A stretch of 64,000 nucleotides of DNA from Acidobacteriota bacterium (GTDB lineage: Bacteria; Acidobacteriota; Blastocatellia; RBC074). Below are positions 39,010 to 46,703 of the stretch, one piece after another (within the stretch, counting starts at the first letter, position 1; each line of letters begins with the position of its first letter). A program made the position numbers and the translations under genes. The stretch spans positions 124,001 through 188,000 of the forward strand of contig JADJLO010000002.1 of the NCBI GenBank assembly GCA_016710075.1, read 5' to 3'. The notes beneath the pieces were generated by a model, which was not told where the DNA came from, ran no database searches, and saw nothing but the letters and a program-made list of their open reading frames with translations.

Positions 39010-39276
39010 ACTGATACTGTTGGCGAATTGAATTTATAGCCTGTTTCCTGTTTTATTGATAGTTTGGAATGGTCGAAAAATACGAGCGGGAGCGCAGGCG
39101 TCCCGCCTGCGTAATTCGATTAACGCAACTCTGATATGGACGTGCAGATATTTTCAAGACAAGCAGGCGGGACGCCTGCTGCCACCACTCGTGTTTTGGC
39201 GAAGTAAACAAAATAAAGATTCTGGTAGGTACTTTCCGACAATCTACCAAAGGATGAATTCGCCAACAGTATCAGT
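39010..39276. mobile_element. MITE-like element with 20-bp perfect terminal inverted repeats
   Basis: ACTGATACTGTTGGCGAATT (39010-39029) is the exact reverse complement of AATTCGCCAACAGTATCAGT (39257-39276). Inside, GCAGGCGTCCCGCCTGC and its inverted mate GCAGGCGGGACGCCTGC form a second, nested pair. No transposase is encoded; the small open frames show no homology. Size 267 bp. No convincing target-site duplication is seen. Confidence 0.8.
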
Positions 39277-39291
39277 CAGTAAATAAAATAT

Positions 39292-39923
39292 ATGTACCCA
39301 GCCGGAAACTTATACATCCCTGTCTCTCACGGCCGCCTGGAGGCCATTTACAGGCCCCGGACAGAGAGTGCGGAACGCGTCGCGCTTCTGCTGCATCCGC
39401 ATCCGCTTCACGGGGGAACGATGCATAACAAAGTGGTCTTTCGCGCCGCCAGGGCCCTGCAGGAAGCCGGTTTTGAAACCCTCCGCTTCAATTTCAGAGG
39501 GGTGGGGCACAGCACCGGCGAGTTTGATGATGGGCGTGGCGAGTGCGACGATGCGGTTGCGGCTCTCGAATACCTGATTTTTCATCAGCCCCGGGCGCGC
39601 GAAGTCGTGATCGCCGGGTTTTCATTCGGTTCGATAGTCGGACTCAAAGTCGGGTGTGGCGATCCAGGATCCATTCGCTGATCGCCATCGGGGCGCCGGC
39701 AAGGTTTATCGACAAGGATCTGCTGCGTGAGTGCGGTAAACCCATACTCTTCATTCACGGCGCCGAGGACGATATAGCTCCGCTCGAACCTTTGAAGAAC
39801 ACTCTTGAAACACTGCCGCTCTCGGCGGATCAACGGCTGGTTGTGATCGAAGGCGCCGGCCACTTTTTCGACGACCATTCAAAAGAGCTGATCGAGGCAA
39901 TCAAGGCTTTCGTCGCAGTCTAA
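39292..39923 (+). CDS. Alpha/beta hydrolase, frameshifted
   Basis: Small alpha/beta hydrolase of about 210 residues after repair. The first frame (39292 to about 39664) holds LLHPHPLHGGTMHNKVV, RFNFRGVGHSTGEFDDG, and the nucleophile elbow GFSFGS. It stops early because one base appears missing near 39663-39666. The second frame continues with IHSLIAIGAPARFID, the acid region FIHGAEDDIAPLEP, and the catalytic His in VIEGAGHFFDDH, ending at 39923. The serine, acid and histidine are all kept, so the protein is functional if the base loss is a sequencing error. Confidence 0.8.
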
Positions 39924-39958
39924 AGGTGATTGGCATGTGCAGGAATGTTCCTCATGCT

Positions 39959-39982
39959 CTTTAAACTTTTAACTTTAAACTC
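39959..39982. repeat. TTTAAAC heptad repeat, single arm
   Basis: Tandem AACTTTA-type units between the hydrolase and the site-2 protease, belonging to the same heptad family as 36336-36475 but without a facing arm. Confidence 0.6.
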
Positions 39983-40002
39983 TGCTTTACACCCTGTTTG
40001 AT

Positions 40003-41202
40003 ATGCGCCTTGGCAATTTTCAATTAACACGCATCTTCGGCATCCCGCTGATCATTGATTACAGCTGGCCGCCGGTTGTTTTATTGCATATCTGGTTGTT
40101 GACCCAGTTCTGGCTTCCCGTGAGGATCCGGCCGGCTTGGCCGCTGTGGCTGAACCTGCTGGTTGCCGCGACGATAACGGCTCTGTTTTTCGCCTCGGTC
40201 CTGGCACATGAGCTTGCGCATTCGCTGATAGCAAGGCTCGAAGGCATCCGGATACACGATATTCAACTGCATATTTTTGGCGGCTGGGCGAGGCTGGTGA
40301 CCGAACCGAAAACGGCGATGGCGGAATTCAGGGTTGCGATAGCCGGTCCTGCGAGTTCCTTCATTCTAAGCCTGTTGTTCACCTTCGGGCTGCTTCTGTT
40401 GCAGCAGATCGGATCGCATGCAGCCGTTTCACTGGCGGCCCTTGAGACTTTCTATTACCTGGCGGCCGCCAATATTTTCCTGGCGATGTTCAATTTGTTG
40501 CCCGGATTGCCGCTTGACGGCGGCCGGGCGCTGCGGGCCCTGCTCTGGCATTACCGCGGCGACATCCTCTCCGCCACGCGCACGACCAAGCGCATGGGCG
40601 TCGGCATTGCCTACATGTTGATCTCATATGGCCTGTTTCTCATCGTTTATGGAATGTATCGGGGGACGATGTGGCAGGATTTTCTCCTCGCGGTCTGGCT
40701 GCTGGTGATCGGTGTTTTTCTGAAAAATGCTGCCGAAAACGATTACCGGCACAAAGAGCGACAGAGCGCGGCACAGACGGCACAGTGGCAGAAACTGAAG
40801 CAATTTGATATCGAGGGGACGGTCGGTTCGGTGATGAGCGCTCCGCCGGTCAGCATTGAGCCGGATCTGCCGGTGACGGAATTTATCGATTCAATCCTGC
40901 CGGTGCACAGGCTCGCGACTTTCCCCGTGGCCAGAGAGGGCAGACTCCACGGCATATTCTCACTTTCAAGACTCCGCGAAATTCCTAAGGAAAAATGGGA
41001 TAAGCTCAAAGTCGGCGACATCATGGAGACCGTCGACGATCAGTTTTTTATCAACGTCAAGGCTTCCCTCGGACACGCCGGATTAAAGCTCAAAGAGAAC
41101 GGGCTGGGCTTTCTCGCCGTCCTTGATCCGGAAGGGTTTCTTGTGGGCTCGCTGACTGAAAGGGAACTTGGCGCCGATAAACCACACCACTTTGGAGAAT
41201 AA
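40003..41202 (+). CDS. Site-2-type metalloprotease with CBS domains
   Basis: Intramembrane zinc protease (M50, SpoIVFB-like) of 399 residues. The metal site is HELAH (H69, E70, H73) in a membrane segment, with the third ligand D172 in LPGLPLDGGRALRALL. Six or so hydrophobic segments (about 20-230) are followed by a C-terminal pair of CBS motifs (GSVMSAPPVSIEPDLPVTEFI; VGDIMETVDDQFFINVKA). CBS-bearing S2P proteases are thought to respond to nucleotides. Substrate unknown. Confidence 0.9.
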   Translation: MRLGNFQLTRIFGIPLIIDYSWPPVVLLHIWLLTQFWLPVRIRPAWPLWLNLLVAATITALFFASVLAHELAHSLIARLEGIRIHDIQLHIFGGWARLVTEPKTAMAEFRVAIAGPASSFILSLLFTFGLLLLQQIGSHAAVSLAALETFYYLAAANIFLAMFNLLPGLPLDGGRALRALLWHYRGDILSATRTTKRMGVGIAYMLISYGLFLIVYGMYRGTMWQDFLLAVWLLVIGVFLKNAAENDYRHKERQSAAQTAQWQKLKQFDIEGTVGSVMSAPPVSIEPDLPVTEFIDSILPVHRLATFPVAREGRLHGIFSLSRLREIPKEKWDKLKVGDIMETVDDQFFINVKASLGHAGLKLKENGLGFLAVLDPEGFLVGSLTERELGADKPHHFGE

Positions 41203-41214
41203 TTTCCCGACTTC

Positions 41215-41243
41215 TTGACTGACCCGGCGCGATTGGCTATCAT
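41215..41243 (+). promoter_or_regulatory. Sigma70-type promoter of tRNA-Ala
   Basis: TTGACT and TATCAT with 17-nt spacing, 55 nt upstream of the mature tRNA 5' end. A good match to consensus. Confidence 0.7.
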
Positions 41244-41298
41244 CTTCAAGCTTCTTCGGAAGTCTTGTTCTCGACCATCAGGACAACACCGCAGAAAT

Positions 41299-41371
<73 letters not shown>

Positions 41372-41577
41372 CTTTATTTTTCTTCTTCCCTGTATAAAAC
41401 CCGCGATTATTTTTCAGAGTAGCTTAGTGTGTCTCGTGATCCGGGCTTCCCATGCTCATCATCTGGCCATGCGCATCATCTGGTAAATTCCCGGCTACTA
41501 ATGCAAAATGAGTTGCGATTTTTCAAAAGCCTTGAGCTTAAACAGAGGCATGCATGAAAGAAGGGAGTATCAGAAAT

Positions 41578-42048
41578 ATGAGTGTAAATACCGGGCCCGA
41601 AGTGGGGCAGATGGCGCCGGAGATCGATCTCCCGGACGCGTCGGGAGAGAAGTGGAGATTGGCGGATGCTCGTGGGAAAGCGGTGGCCATCTTCTTCTAC
41701 CCTGGAGATGAAACTCCTGTTTGTACCAAACAGTTGTGCAGCGTCAGGGACAACTGGGCGCTCTATGAGCAGACCGGAGCCGAGGTTGTCGGCATTAATA
41801 CCGATTCGATCGACAAGCACCGGAGCTTCATCAGCAATCACAATCTGCCGCTCCGATTGCTTTCCGACAGGGATGGCAGTGTCGTCCGCGCTTATGGGAT
41901 GAAGAATATTCTGGGAACGAAGCGCGGAGTAGTGGTGATAGACAAAGACGGCATTATTCGGTATCGAAAGGTCGTCATCCCGATTTTCCGCCCGGGAGAT
42001 GATGAGGTGCTTTCAGCGATAAAAACGGTTACCGGAGATGTGGCCTGA
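41578..42048 (+). CDS. Peroxiredoxin, BCP/AhpC-TSA type
   Basis: Thiol peroxidase of 156 residues. The ATG at 41578 follows AAGGGAG and gives MSVNTGPEVGQMAPEIDLPD; an in-frame ATG at 41554 has no such site. The peroxidatic Cys is in FYPGDETPVCTKQLCSVRD; the second Cys five residues on could be the resolving residue of the BCP subclass. It reduces H2O2 or alkyl peroxides using thioredoxin. The SpoIIE-like phosphatase gene begins 32 nt later. Confidence 0.9.
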   Translation: MSVNTGPEVGQMAPEIDLPDASGEKWRLADARGKAVAIFFYPGDETPVCTKQLCSVRDNWALYEQTGAEVVGINTDSIDKHRSFISNHNLPLRLLSDRDGSVVRAYGMKNILGTKRGVVVIDKDGIIRYRKVVIPIFRPGDDEVLSAIKTVTGDVA

Positions 42049-42080
42049 TCGCAGCCGGACACAACTTTGGTGCAAATTAT

Positions 42081-43892
42081 ATGAATGCAAATCAGAATAA
42101 TCCCGAGATCGTCGATCTCACTTCGGAATCCGCGCAAAAACTGCAGAGGTTGATCAGCGAGCTGAGCATTGAGTTCATCTCGATACTCGATCTGAACGAG
42201 CTGATCGAGCGAGTGGCATACCGGCTCCGCGAGGTCATCGACTACAAATTCTTCAACCTCTTCCTGGTGGATGAGGTGCGCGGCGGTCTGGTCTGGAAGA
42301 TAGCCGTCGGATATAAACCCGAAGATGTCGCCGAGCATGCGATAATTCCTTTTGATCGCAGCATTGCTTCGGCGGCCTGGCGCGAAGGATCGACGATCAA
42401 TGTCGGAGATGTCACACGAGATTCAAGGTATCTGCCGATAGCCACCGAGGGCGAGAACAGCCCCCTGTCCGAAATCGCGGTTCCGCTCAAACTTGCGAGA
42501 CAGAACAAGATAGTCGGCGTGCTGACCATTGAAAGTTCCGAGCCCAATTATTTCACCCGCGGGCATGAGCGTGTCCTTAACATCCTTGCGAGCCAGCTTG
42601 CCGTAGCGCTTGAGCATGCCAGCGTCTATGACGAGTTGCGCCAGCGGACCCGTGAGATGCGGACGCTGATCGAGATCGGGCATGAGATAACCTCGATCCT
42701 CGATCTGGATAAACTGCTCAATCATATGGCCCCGTTGCTCGACCGTGTGATCGACTATGAATTCCTGCTGGTCGGCTTGATCGATGAGCCCCGGCAGGAA
42801 CTGGTCTGGCATATCGAGGAGGGTTATGGAGCGCAGAAGCGCGAGCGCGCGACGCGAACCAAACTAACGCATGGGATTGTCGGCCGGGCGGTCCGCGAGC
42901 GCCGCACTCAGATTTCAAATGACGTCCTGCGCGACCCGGATTATTACCTGGCCGATAGCTGGAAGGATCTGGGCCAGCGTTCTGAAGTGGCGGTTCCCCT
43001 GCTTTATGAGGACAAAATCATTGGTGTCCTGGCTCTTGAAAGCAACCGGACCAACGCTTTCAACGAGTTTCACGGGCGTCTGCTGGAAAACATCGCCAAC
43101 AACCTGAGCATCGCCATCGTCAATGCCAGGCTCTATGCCGAGCATGTCGAGCGTGAAAAACAGCTTGAGCACGAAATCCTCATGGCTCGCGATGTGCAGC
43201 GATCGATGATTCCCGAGACTGCGCCTCACATCAAAGGCTTTGAGATAGCCGCGCGGCTGGAACCTGCGTTGAACCTGAGCGGTGATTTTTACGATTACGT
43301 ACCACTGTCGGACACAAGGATGGGAATCATGATCGGAGATGTGTCCGGCAAGGGGGTGCGAGCGGCGATGGGGATGGCGGCGTCACGCAGCATTCTGCGC
43401 AGCGTGGCCAGGCGGGGCCATGGTCCGGCGCGGATTCTACGCGATGCCAACATGAGGCTTCATCGCGATCTCGGCCGCCAATTGCTGCTGACGATGGTCT
43501 ACGCATTGCTTGATGCCGATACCAAAACCCTGCAATACTGCAACGCCGGCCACAATCCTCCGTTGCATGTCAGCTCATCGGGCAGGTACCGCGCAATGAA
43601 GACCGGCGGACTGCTGCTCGGCGTCTTCGACAAGCAGAGCTATAAAAGCGAAACTCTTAACCTCGAACGGGGAGATGTGATTTTCTTCTACACCGACGGA
43701 CTGGTTGAGGCTCACACGCCCTCCCCCGATGCCGTCGATTTCGGAGAAGCGAGAATTATCGATCTCGTGGTCAAGAACAGGCATCTCAAGGCCTCGGCCT
43801 TGATCGATACGGTCATCAGCCGGATCAGTGAATTCACCGCAGGCGCCCACCAGCACGATGACCTTTCACTGCTGGTTATCAAAGTGCTCTAG
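42081..43892 (+). CDS. GAF-GAF-PP2C (SpoIIE-type) serine/threonine phosphatase
   Basis: Signalling phosphatase of 603 residues: two GAF sensory domains (about 20-180 and 200-350), a short linker helix, then a SpoIIE/RsbU-type PP2C domain (about 375-600). Metal-binding acidic residues are visible in LSGDFYDYVPL, GIMIGDVSGKGVRAAM, FYTDGLVEA and HDDLSLLVIKV. Such enzymes dephosphorylate STAS anti-sigma antagonists. A STAS protein occurs at 59806, but nothing shows they are partners. It ends tail-to-tail with a 4-nt overlap onto the HAD gene. Confidence 0.92.
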   Translation: MNANQNNPEIVDLTSESAQKLQRLISELSIEFISILDLNELIERVAYRLREVIDYKFFNLFLVDEVRGGLVWKIAVGYKPEDVAEHAIIPFDRSIASAAWREGSTINVGDVTRDSRYLPIATEGENSPLSEIAVPLKLARQNKIVGVLTIESSEPNYFTRGHERVLNILASQLAVALEHASVYDELRQRTREMRTLIEIGHEITSILDLDKLLNHMAPLLDRVIDYEFLLVGLIDEPRQELVWHIEEGYGAQKRERATRTKLTHGIVGRAVRERRTQISNDVLRDPDYYLADSWKDLGQRSEVAVPLLYEDKIIGVLALESNRTNAFNEFHGRLLENIANNLSIAIVNARLYAEHVEREKQLEHEILMARDVQRSMIPETAPHIKGFEIAARLEPALNLSGDFYDYVPLSDTRMGIMIGDVSGKGVRAAMGMAASRSILRSVARRGHGPARILRDANMRLHRDLGRQLLLTMVYALLDADTKTLQYCNAGHNPPLHVSSSGRYRAMKTGGLLLGVFDKQSYKSETLNLERGDVIFFYTDGLVEAHTPSPDAVDFGEARIIDLVVKNRHLKASALIDTVISRISEFTAGAHQHDDLSLLVIKVL

Positions 43893-44596
43893 GGGTACTC
43901 CAGGGGTGCTCTAAGGCTCATCGGGTCGAGGCCGATCAGGCTTGAGACAACCCAGTCTGCCTGGTCAAGCTCATCGGCGCGGTAGCTGCCGGTCAGAGCG
44001 AGGCACAGCATTCCGGCACGCTTTGCCGCCTCGACGCCGGCAACCGAATCTTCTATCACCAGGCATTCAATCGCCTTCAGTGACGAATCAAACTGACCGG
44101 ATCGATTGAGTTCAAGCAGAGCTCGCAGGTACCCTTCAGGATCGGGCTTGCACGCGTCGACATCTTCAGACGCGACCACGACCTCGAAAAACTCTCTGAT
44201 CCCGCCTCGCCCGAGGACCACTTCGATCTCGTTTCTCAGCGCTCCTGAAACCAGGGCGAGAGGGTGGCTTCCCGCCGATCTTCTTATCAGGTCGACGGCT
44301 CCGGGGATGAGCTCAAACCCGTCGCGGATGGATTCCTGGTAATAGTCCGCCTTGCGTGCAACCAGATCTTTAATAAATCGGGTGTCGGCGGCATGGTTGA
44401 TTCGTCCGGCGTCTCTCAGCGCCAGGGTGAAACATCCGCGATCGTCACAGCCGAGATATTTTGCATGGTATTCCGCATCCGACAAAGTCAGACCCTCTTC
44501 CGTCAGAACCCTGCGGAAAAGCTCCAGGTGAAGCGGCTCGTCGTCAATGATCACTCCATTGAAATCAAAGATAATTGCCCGCAGGTTAACGCTCAT
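43889..44596 (-). CDS. HAD hydrolase, beta-phosphoglucomutase-like
   Basis: Haloacid-dehalogenase-fold phosphatase or mutase of 235 residues. Motif I is DFNGV (D11 nucleophile), so Asn13 replaces the usual second Asp that acts as acid/base. Motif II LALVSG, motif III lysine in ACKPDPEGY, and motif IV VIEDSVAGVEAA are present, with a C1-type helical cap (about 18-85). The Asn substitution is shared by a known subgroup of this family and may alter the chemistry. Substrate unknown. Convergent with the phosphatase and divergent from the microcompartment genes. Confidence 0.85.
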   Translation of the reverse strand: MSVNLRAIIFDFNGVIIDDEPLHLELFRRVLTEEGLTLSDAEYHAKYLGCDDRGCFTLALRDAGRINHAADTRFIKDLVARKADYYQESIRDGFELIPGAVDLIRRSAGSHPLALVSGALRNEIEVVLGRGGIREFFEVVVASEDVDACKPDPEGYLRALLELNRSGQFDSSLKAIECLVIEDSVAGVEAAKRAGMLCLALTGSYRADELDQADWVVSSLIGLDPMSLRAPLEYP

Positions 44597-44650
44597 CGCC
44601 GAATGTTCCTTTCGACTATCGGGAGATGTCCACTATAATGACTCCCAGGC

Positions 44651-44680
44651 AGTTTCAAGTTCAAGGTTTAAAGTTGAAAG
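44651..44680. repeat. AAAGTTC/AAGTTTA heptad repeat, single arm
   Basis: About four degenerate 7-nt units in the gap before the first microcompartment gene; same family as the TTTAAAG arms elsewhere. Confidence 0.55.
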
Positions 44681-44695
44681 AGTAGTTGGCAGCCT

Positions 44696-44989
44696 ATGCA
44701 ACTGGCGCGAGTATTGGGAAACGTTGTTTCCACTGTCAAAAACGAGGGTCTGGAAGGGCGGAAACTGATCATCATTCAGCCGCTGGACGGGGAACTGCAA
44801 CCAGCCGGCAAGCCGATGGTGGCAATCGATTCGGTGGGAGCGGGTTACAAGGAGCTTGTCTTCTGGTGCCGGGGCAAGGAAGCCAGCTTTCCATTTGAAG
44901 GCAGCGAGGTGCCGACAGACTGTACGATCATCGGCATCGTCGATTCCGATGATCACGTCAAGTCGATCGCAACTGGAGCAAGGAAGTGA
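44696..44989 (+). CDS. Bacterial microcompartment vertex protein, EutN/CcmL family
   Basis: BMC-P (pentameric vertex) protein of 97 residues. The family pattern is clear: MQLARVLGNVVSTVKNEGLE, LIIIQPLDGE, VAIDSVGAGYKELVFW, and IIGIVDSDD. Such pentamers cap the corners of microcompartment shells. It is followed by a second BMC-P whose GTG start overlaps its stop by four bases, so the two are co-translated. No hexameric BMC-H shell gene is in the window. Confidence 0.92.
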   Translation: MQLARVLGNVVSTVKNEGLEGRKLIIIQPLDGELQPAGKPMVAIDSVGAGYKELVFWCRGKEASFPFEGSEVPTDCTIIGIVDSDDHVKSIATGARK

Positions 44990-45258
44990 TTCTCGCAAAA
45001 GTCCTCGGTAATGTCGTCGCCACTCAGAAGAACCAGCGTTACAGCGGAGCGCGGATAATGCTCGTCCAGCCGATCAATCCGGATGGGACAGTGCGCGGTG
45101 TGAGTATGCTCGCGCTCGATTCGGTCGACTCCGGTGAAGGCGATGTCGTCCTCGTAGTCCAGGAAGGATGGGCGGCTTCGACGGCCTCCACGGGGGAGCC
45201 CGGCGCCGCCATCGACAGCGCCATTGTCGGCGTGGTCGATTTTATCGAAGAGGATTGA
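44986..45258 (+). CDS. Bacterial microcompartment vertex protein, EutN/CcmL family (second copy)
   Basis: BMC-P protein of 90 residues: MILAKVLGNVVATQKNQRYSG, IMLVQPINPDG, LALDSVDSGEGDVVLVVQEG, SAIVGVVDFI. The GTG start at 44986 overlaps the previous stop (GTGA). It differs clearly from the first copy, so the pair may form distinct or mixed pentamers. The small Cys-rich gene begins 6 nt later. Confidence 0.92.
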   Translation: MILAKVLGNVVATQKNQRYSGARIMLVQPINPDGTVRGVSMLALDSVDSGEGDVVLVVQEGWAASTASTGEPGAAIDSAIVGVVDFIEED

Positions 45259-45264
45259 TCAGCG

Positions 45265-45549
45265 ATGGTTGACGAGAAGGTCAGACACATGGTTCGCGAA
45301 GCGGTCAGGGAGGCCCTCGCCGGCTCAAACACTGCAGCGAATAACGATCAAAAGGAATCGCCTCGGTCTTATTTCGCTCCCTGGACCGGCGTTGAGTACG
45401 AAGCTCATCCAAGCCGCTCTCAGTTCAATGTCGCCGAAGCCATGTTAAACGCGGGCGACGTCGCCGAATTCATCGAGTCCACTGTCTGTTCAATAGAAAA
45501 GAATAAAAGCTGCGATAATTGCGGCATGTGCAGAAGCCTCGGATTCTAG
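45265..45549 (+). CDS. Small Cys-rich protein with amphipathic N-terminal helix, possible microcompartment cargo
   Basis: Not recognised; 94 residues. The N-terminus VDEKVRHMVREAVREAL (about 2-18) forms an amphipathic helix followed by a Ser/Asn-rich linker, the layout of microcompartment encapsulation peptides. The centre (about 35-70) is an unknown domain (YFAPWTGVEYEAHPS). The C-terminus carries four cysteines, C75, C83, C86 and C89, in C-x7-C-x2-C-x2-C, a likely metal or Fe-S site. It follows the second BMC-P by 6 nt, so it is probably part of the same transcript. The cargo role is inference. Confidence 0.65.
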   Translation: MVDEKVRHMVREAVREALAGSNTAANNDQKESPRSYFAPWTGVEYEAHPSRSQFNVAEAMLNAGDVAEFIESTVCSIEKNKSCDNCGMCRSLGF

Positions 45550-45689
45550 AGAACCAGATCACTCAATGGTCGAAAGAAACTCAAATCGCATCAAATTTGC
45601 GACCTCCATGGAGTCCGCCTGCTTTCAAGTTTCATTGTTTCATCAGATCAACCATATTTATCGATAAACCAAACAATTGAGATTGACAA

Positions 45690-45735
45690 ACCATGCTGTT
45701 TTTTTTTAGATCTTTTTGTTTGTTTCGTAATCCCT
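45690..45735. repeat. Degenerate CGAAACAGA-family arm, copy 4 (half element)
   Basis: TTTGTTTCGTAATC with a preceding T-rich stretch matches the right arm of copies 1-3 (TCTGTTTCGTAATC). No left arm is visible in the gap 45550-45743. It lies between a plus-strand gene and convergent truB. Confidence 0.55.
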
Positions 45736-45743
45736 TCTTCTCA

Positions 45744-46691
45744 TCAATCATCTTGTCCGGCATCTTGTCCGGCGCTTTCGAGGACCACGTCGGGTTTCCA
45801 GATACTGGATTCGGCGTTGAATCGGGCAATGGCCAGCAGTTTATGATGCTCATCGCAGAGTTTTGCTCTGGCGGATTGCCGCCACGAGCCGGTGCGGCTG
45901 ATTGACCGTCCGTTGGAGATGAGTCCGCGCTCGAAATCGCTGATGATGATCTCCTCCATATCGAGAGCCTCGGACATTGAGATGCCGTTTGGCTCCGATT
46001 CGCCGCCGGCTACTATTTCACCGAGTTCTTCCAGTGTCATTGCCTGATCGATATGACATCTTCCGGAGCGGGTTCGCCTCAAGGCAGACAAGTGAGCCCC
46101 GATACCGAGATGTTTTCCGATATCTTCCGCAAGCGTCCGGATATAAGTTCCCGATGAGCAGACGACGCGAAAGTTGAAATCCCTGGTCATGCGATCAGGA
46201 ACGACTGGCGGCTGGTGACGGGAATCGCAAAGCTCGAGTTCGGAGATCTCGACTTCGATAGGTTCGCGTTCGATTTCTATTCCCTTTCTTGCCAGTTCGT
46301 AAAGCTTGACGCCGCGGATCTTCTTCGCCGAATACATCGGTGGTATCTGATTGATCCTCCCTCTGAAATGGGTAAGGGCTTCACGGATACTCTCTGCTGT
46401 AATCGAACCGGCGTCGGTGGTTTCTGAAATCGGGGTTCCCGTCAGATCGCCGGTGTCCGTGGCAACTCCCAGCCTCATGGTGGCAAGATACTCCTTGTTT
46501 TCGCCCGTCAGGAACTGCACCAGCCGCGTGGCCCGGTTGACACAGACAACAAGCACGCCGGTGGCGAATGGATCGAGCGTGCCGCTGTGTCCGACCCGGC
46601 GCGTCTTGAGAATTTTTCTGACTCGCGAAACGACATCGTGCGAGGTCAGTCCTTCCGGTTTGTCGATGATAAGAACGGTGTCAGTTTTCAT
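45744..46691 (-). CDS. truB: tRNA pseudouridine-55 synthase
   Basis: TruB of 315 residues, making pseudouridine 55 in the T-loop of tRNAs. The catalytic aspartate D40 is in RRVGHSGTLDPFATGVLVV; IDKPEGLTSHDVV precedes it, and PPMYSAKKIRGVKLYELAR and CSSGTYIRTLAEDIG follow. A PUA-like C-terminus is present. The final residues (SAGQDAGQDD) are a short repetitive tail. Complete. Confidence 0.94.
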   Translation of the reverse strand: MKTDTVLIIDKPEGLTSHDVVSRVRKILKTRRVGHSGTLDPFATGVLVVCVNRATRLVQFLTGENKEYLATMRLGVATDTGDLTGTPISETTDAGSITAESIREALTHFRGRINQIPPMYSAKKIRGVKLYELARKGIEIEREPIEVEISELELCDSRHQPPVVPDRMTRDFNFRVVCSSGTYIRTLAEDIGKHLGIGAHLSALRRTRSGRCHIDQAMTLEELGEIVAGGESEPNGISMSEALDMEEIIISDFERGLISNGRSISRTGSWRQSARAKLCDEHHKLLAIARFNAESSIWKPDVVLESAGQDAGQDD

Positions 46692-46703
46692 AATTGGCGT
46701 TTA

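Noticed and set aside
39056..39286. 76-residue frame inside the MITE-like element
   Set aside because: Translation of repeat DNA; not a transposase.
45632..45853. Small minus-strand frame over the truB 3' end
   Set aside because: Out of frame with truB and made partly of the repeat half arm.
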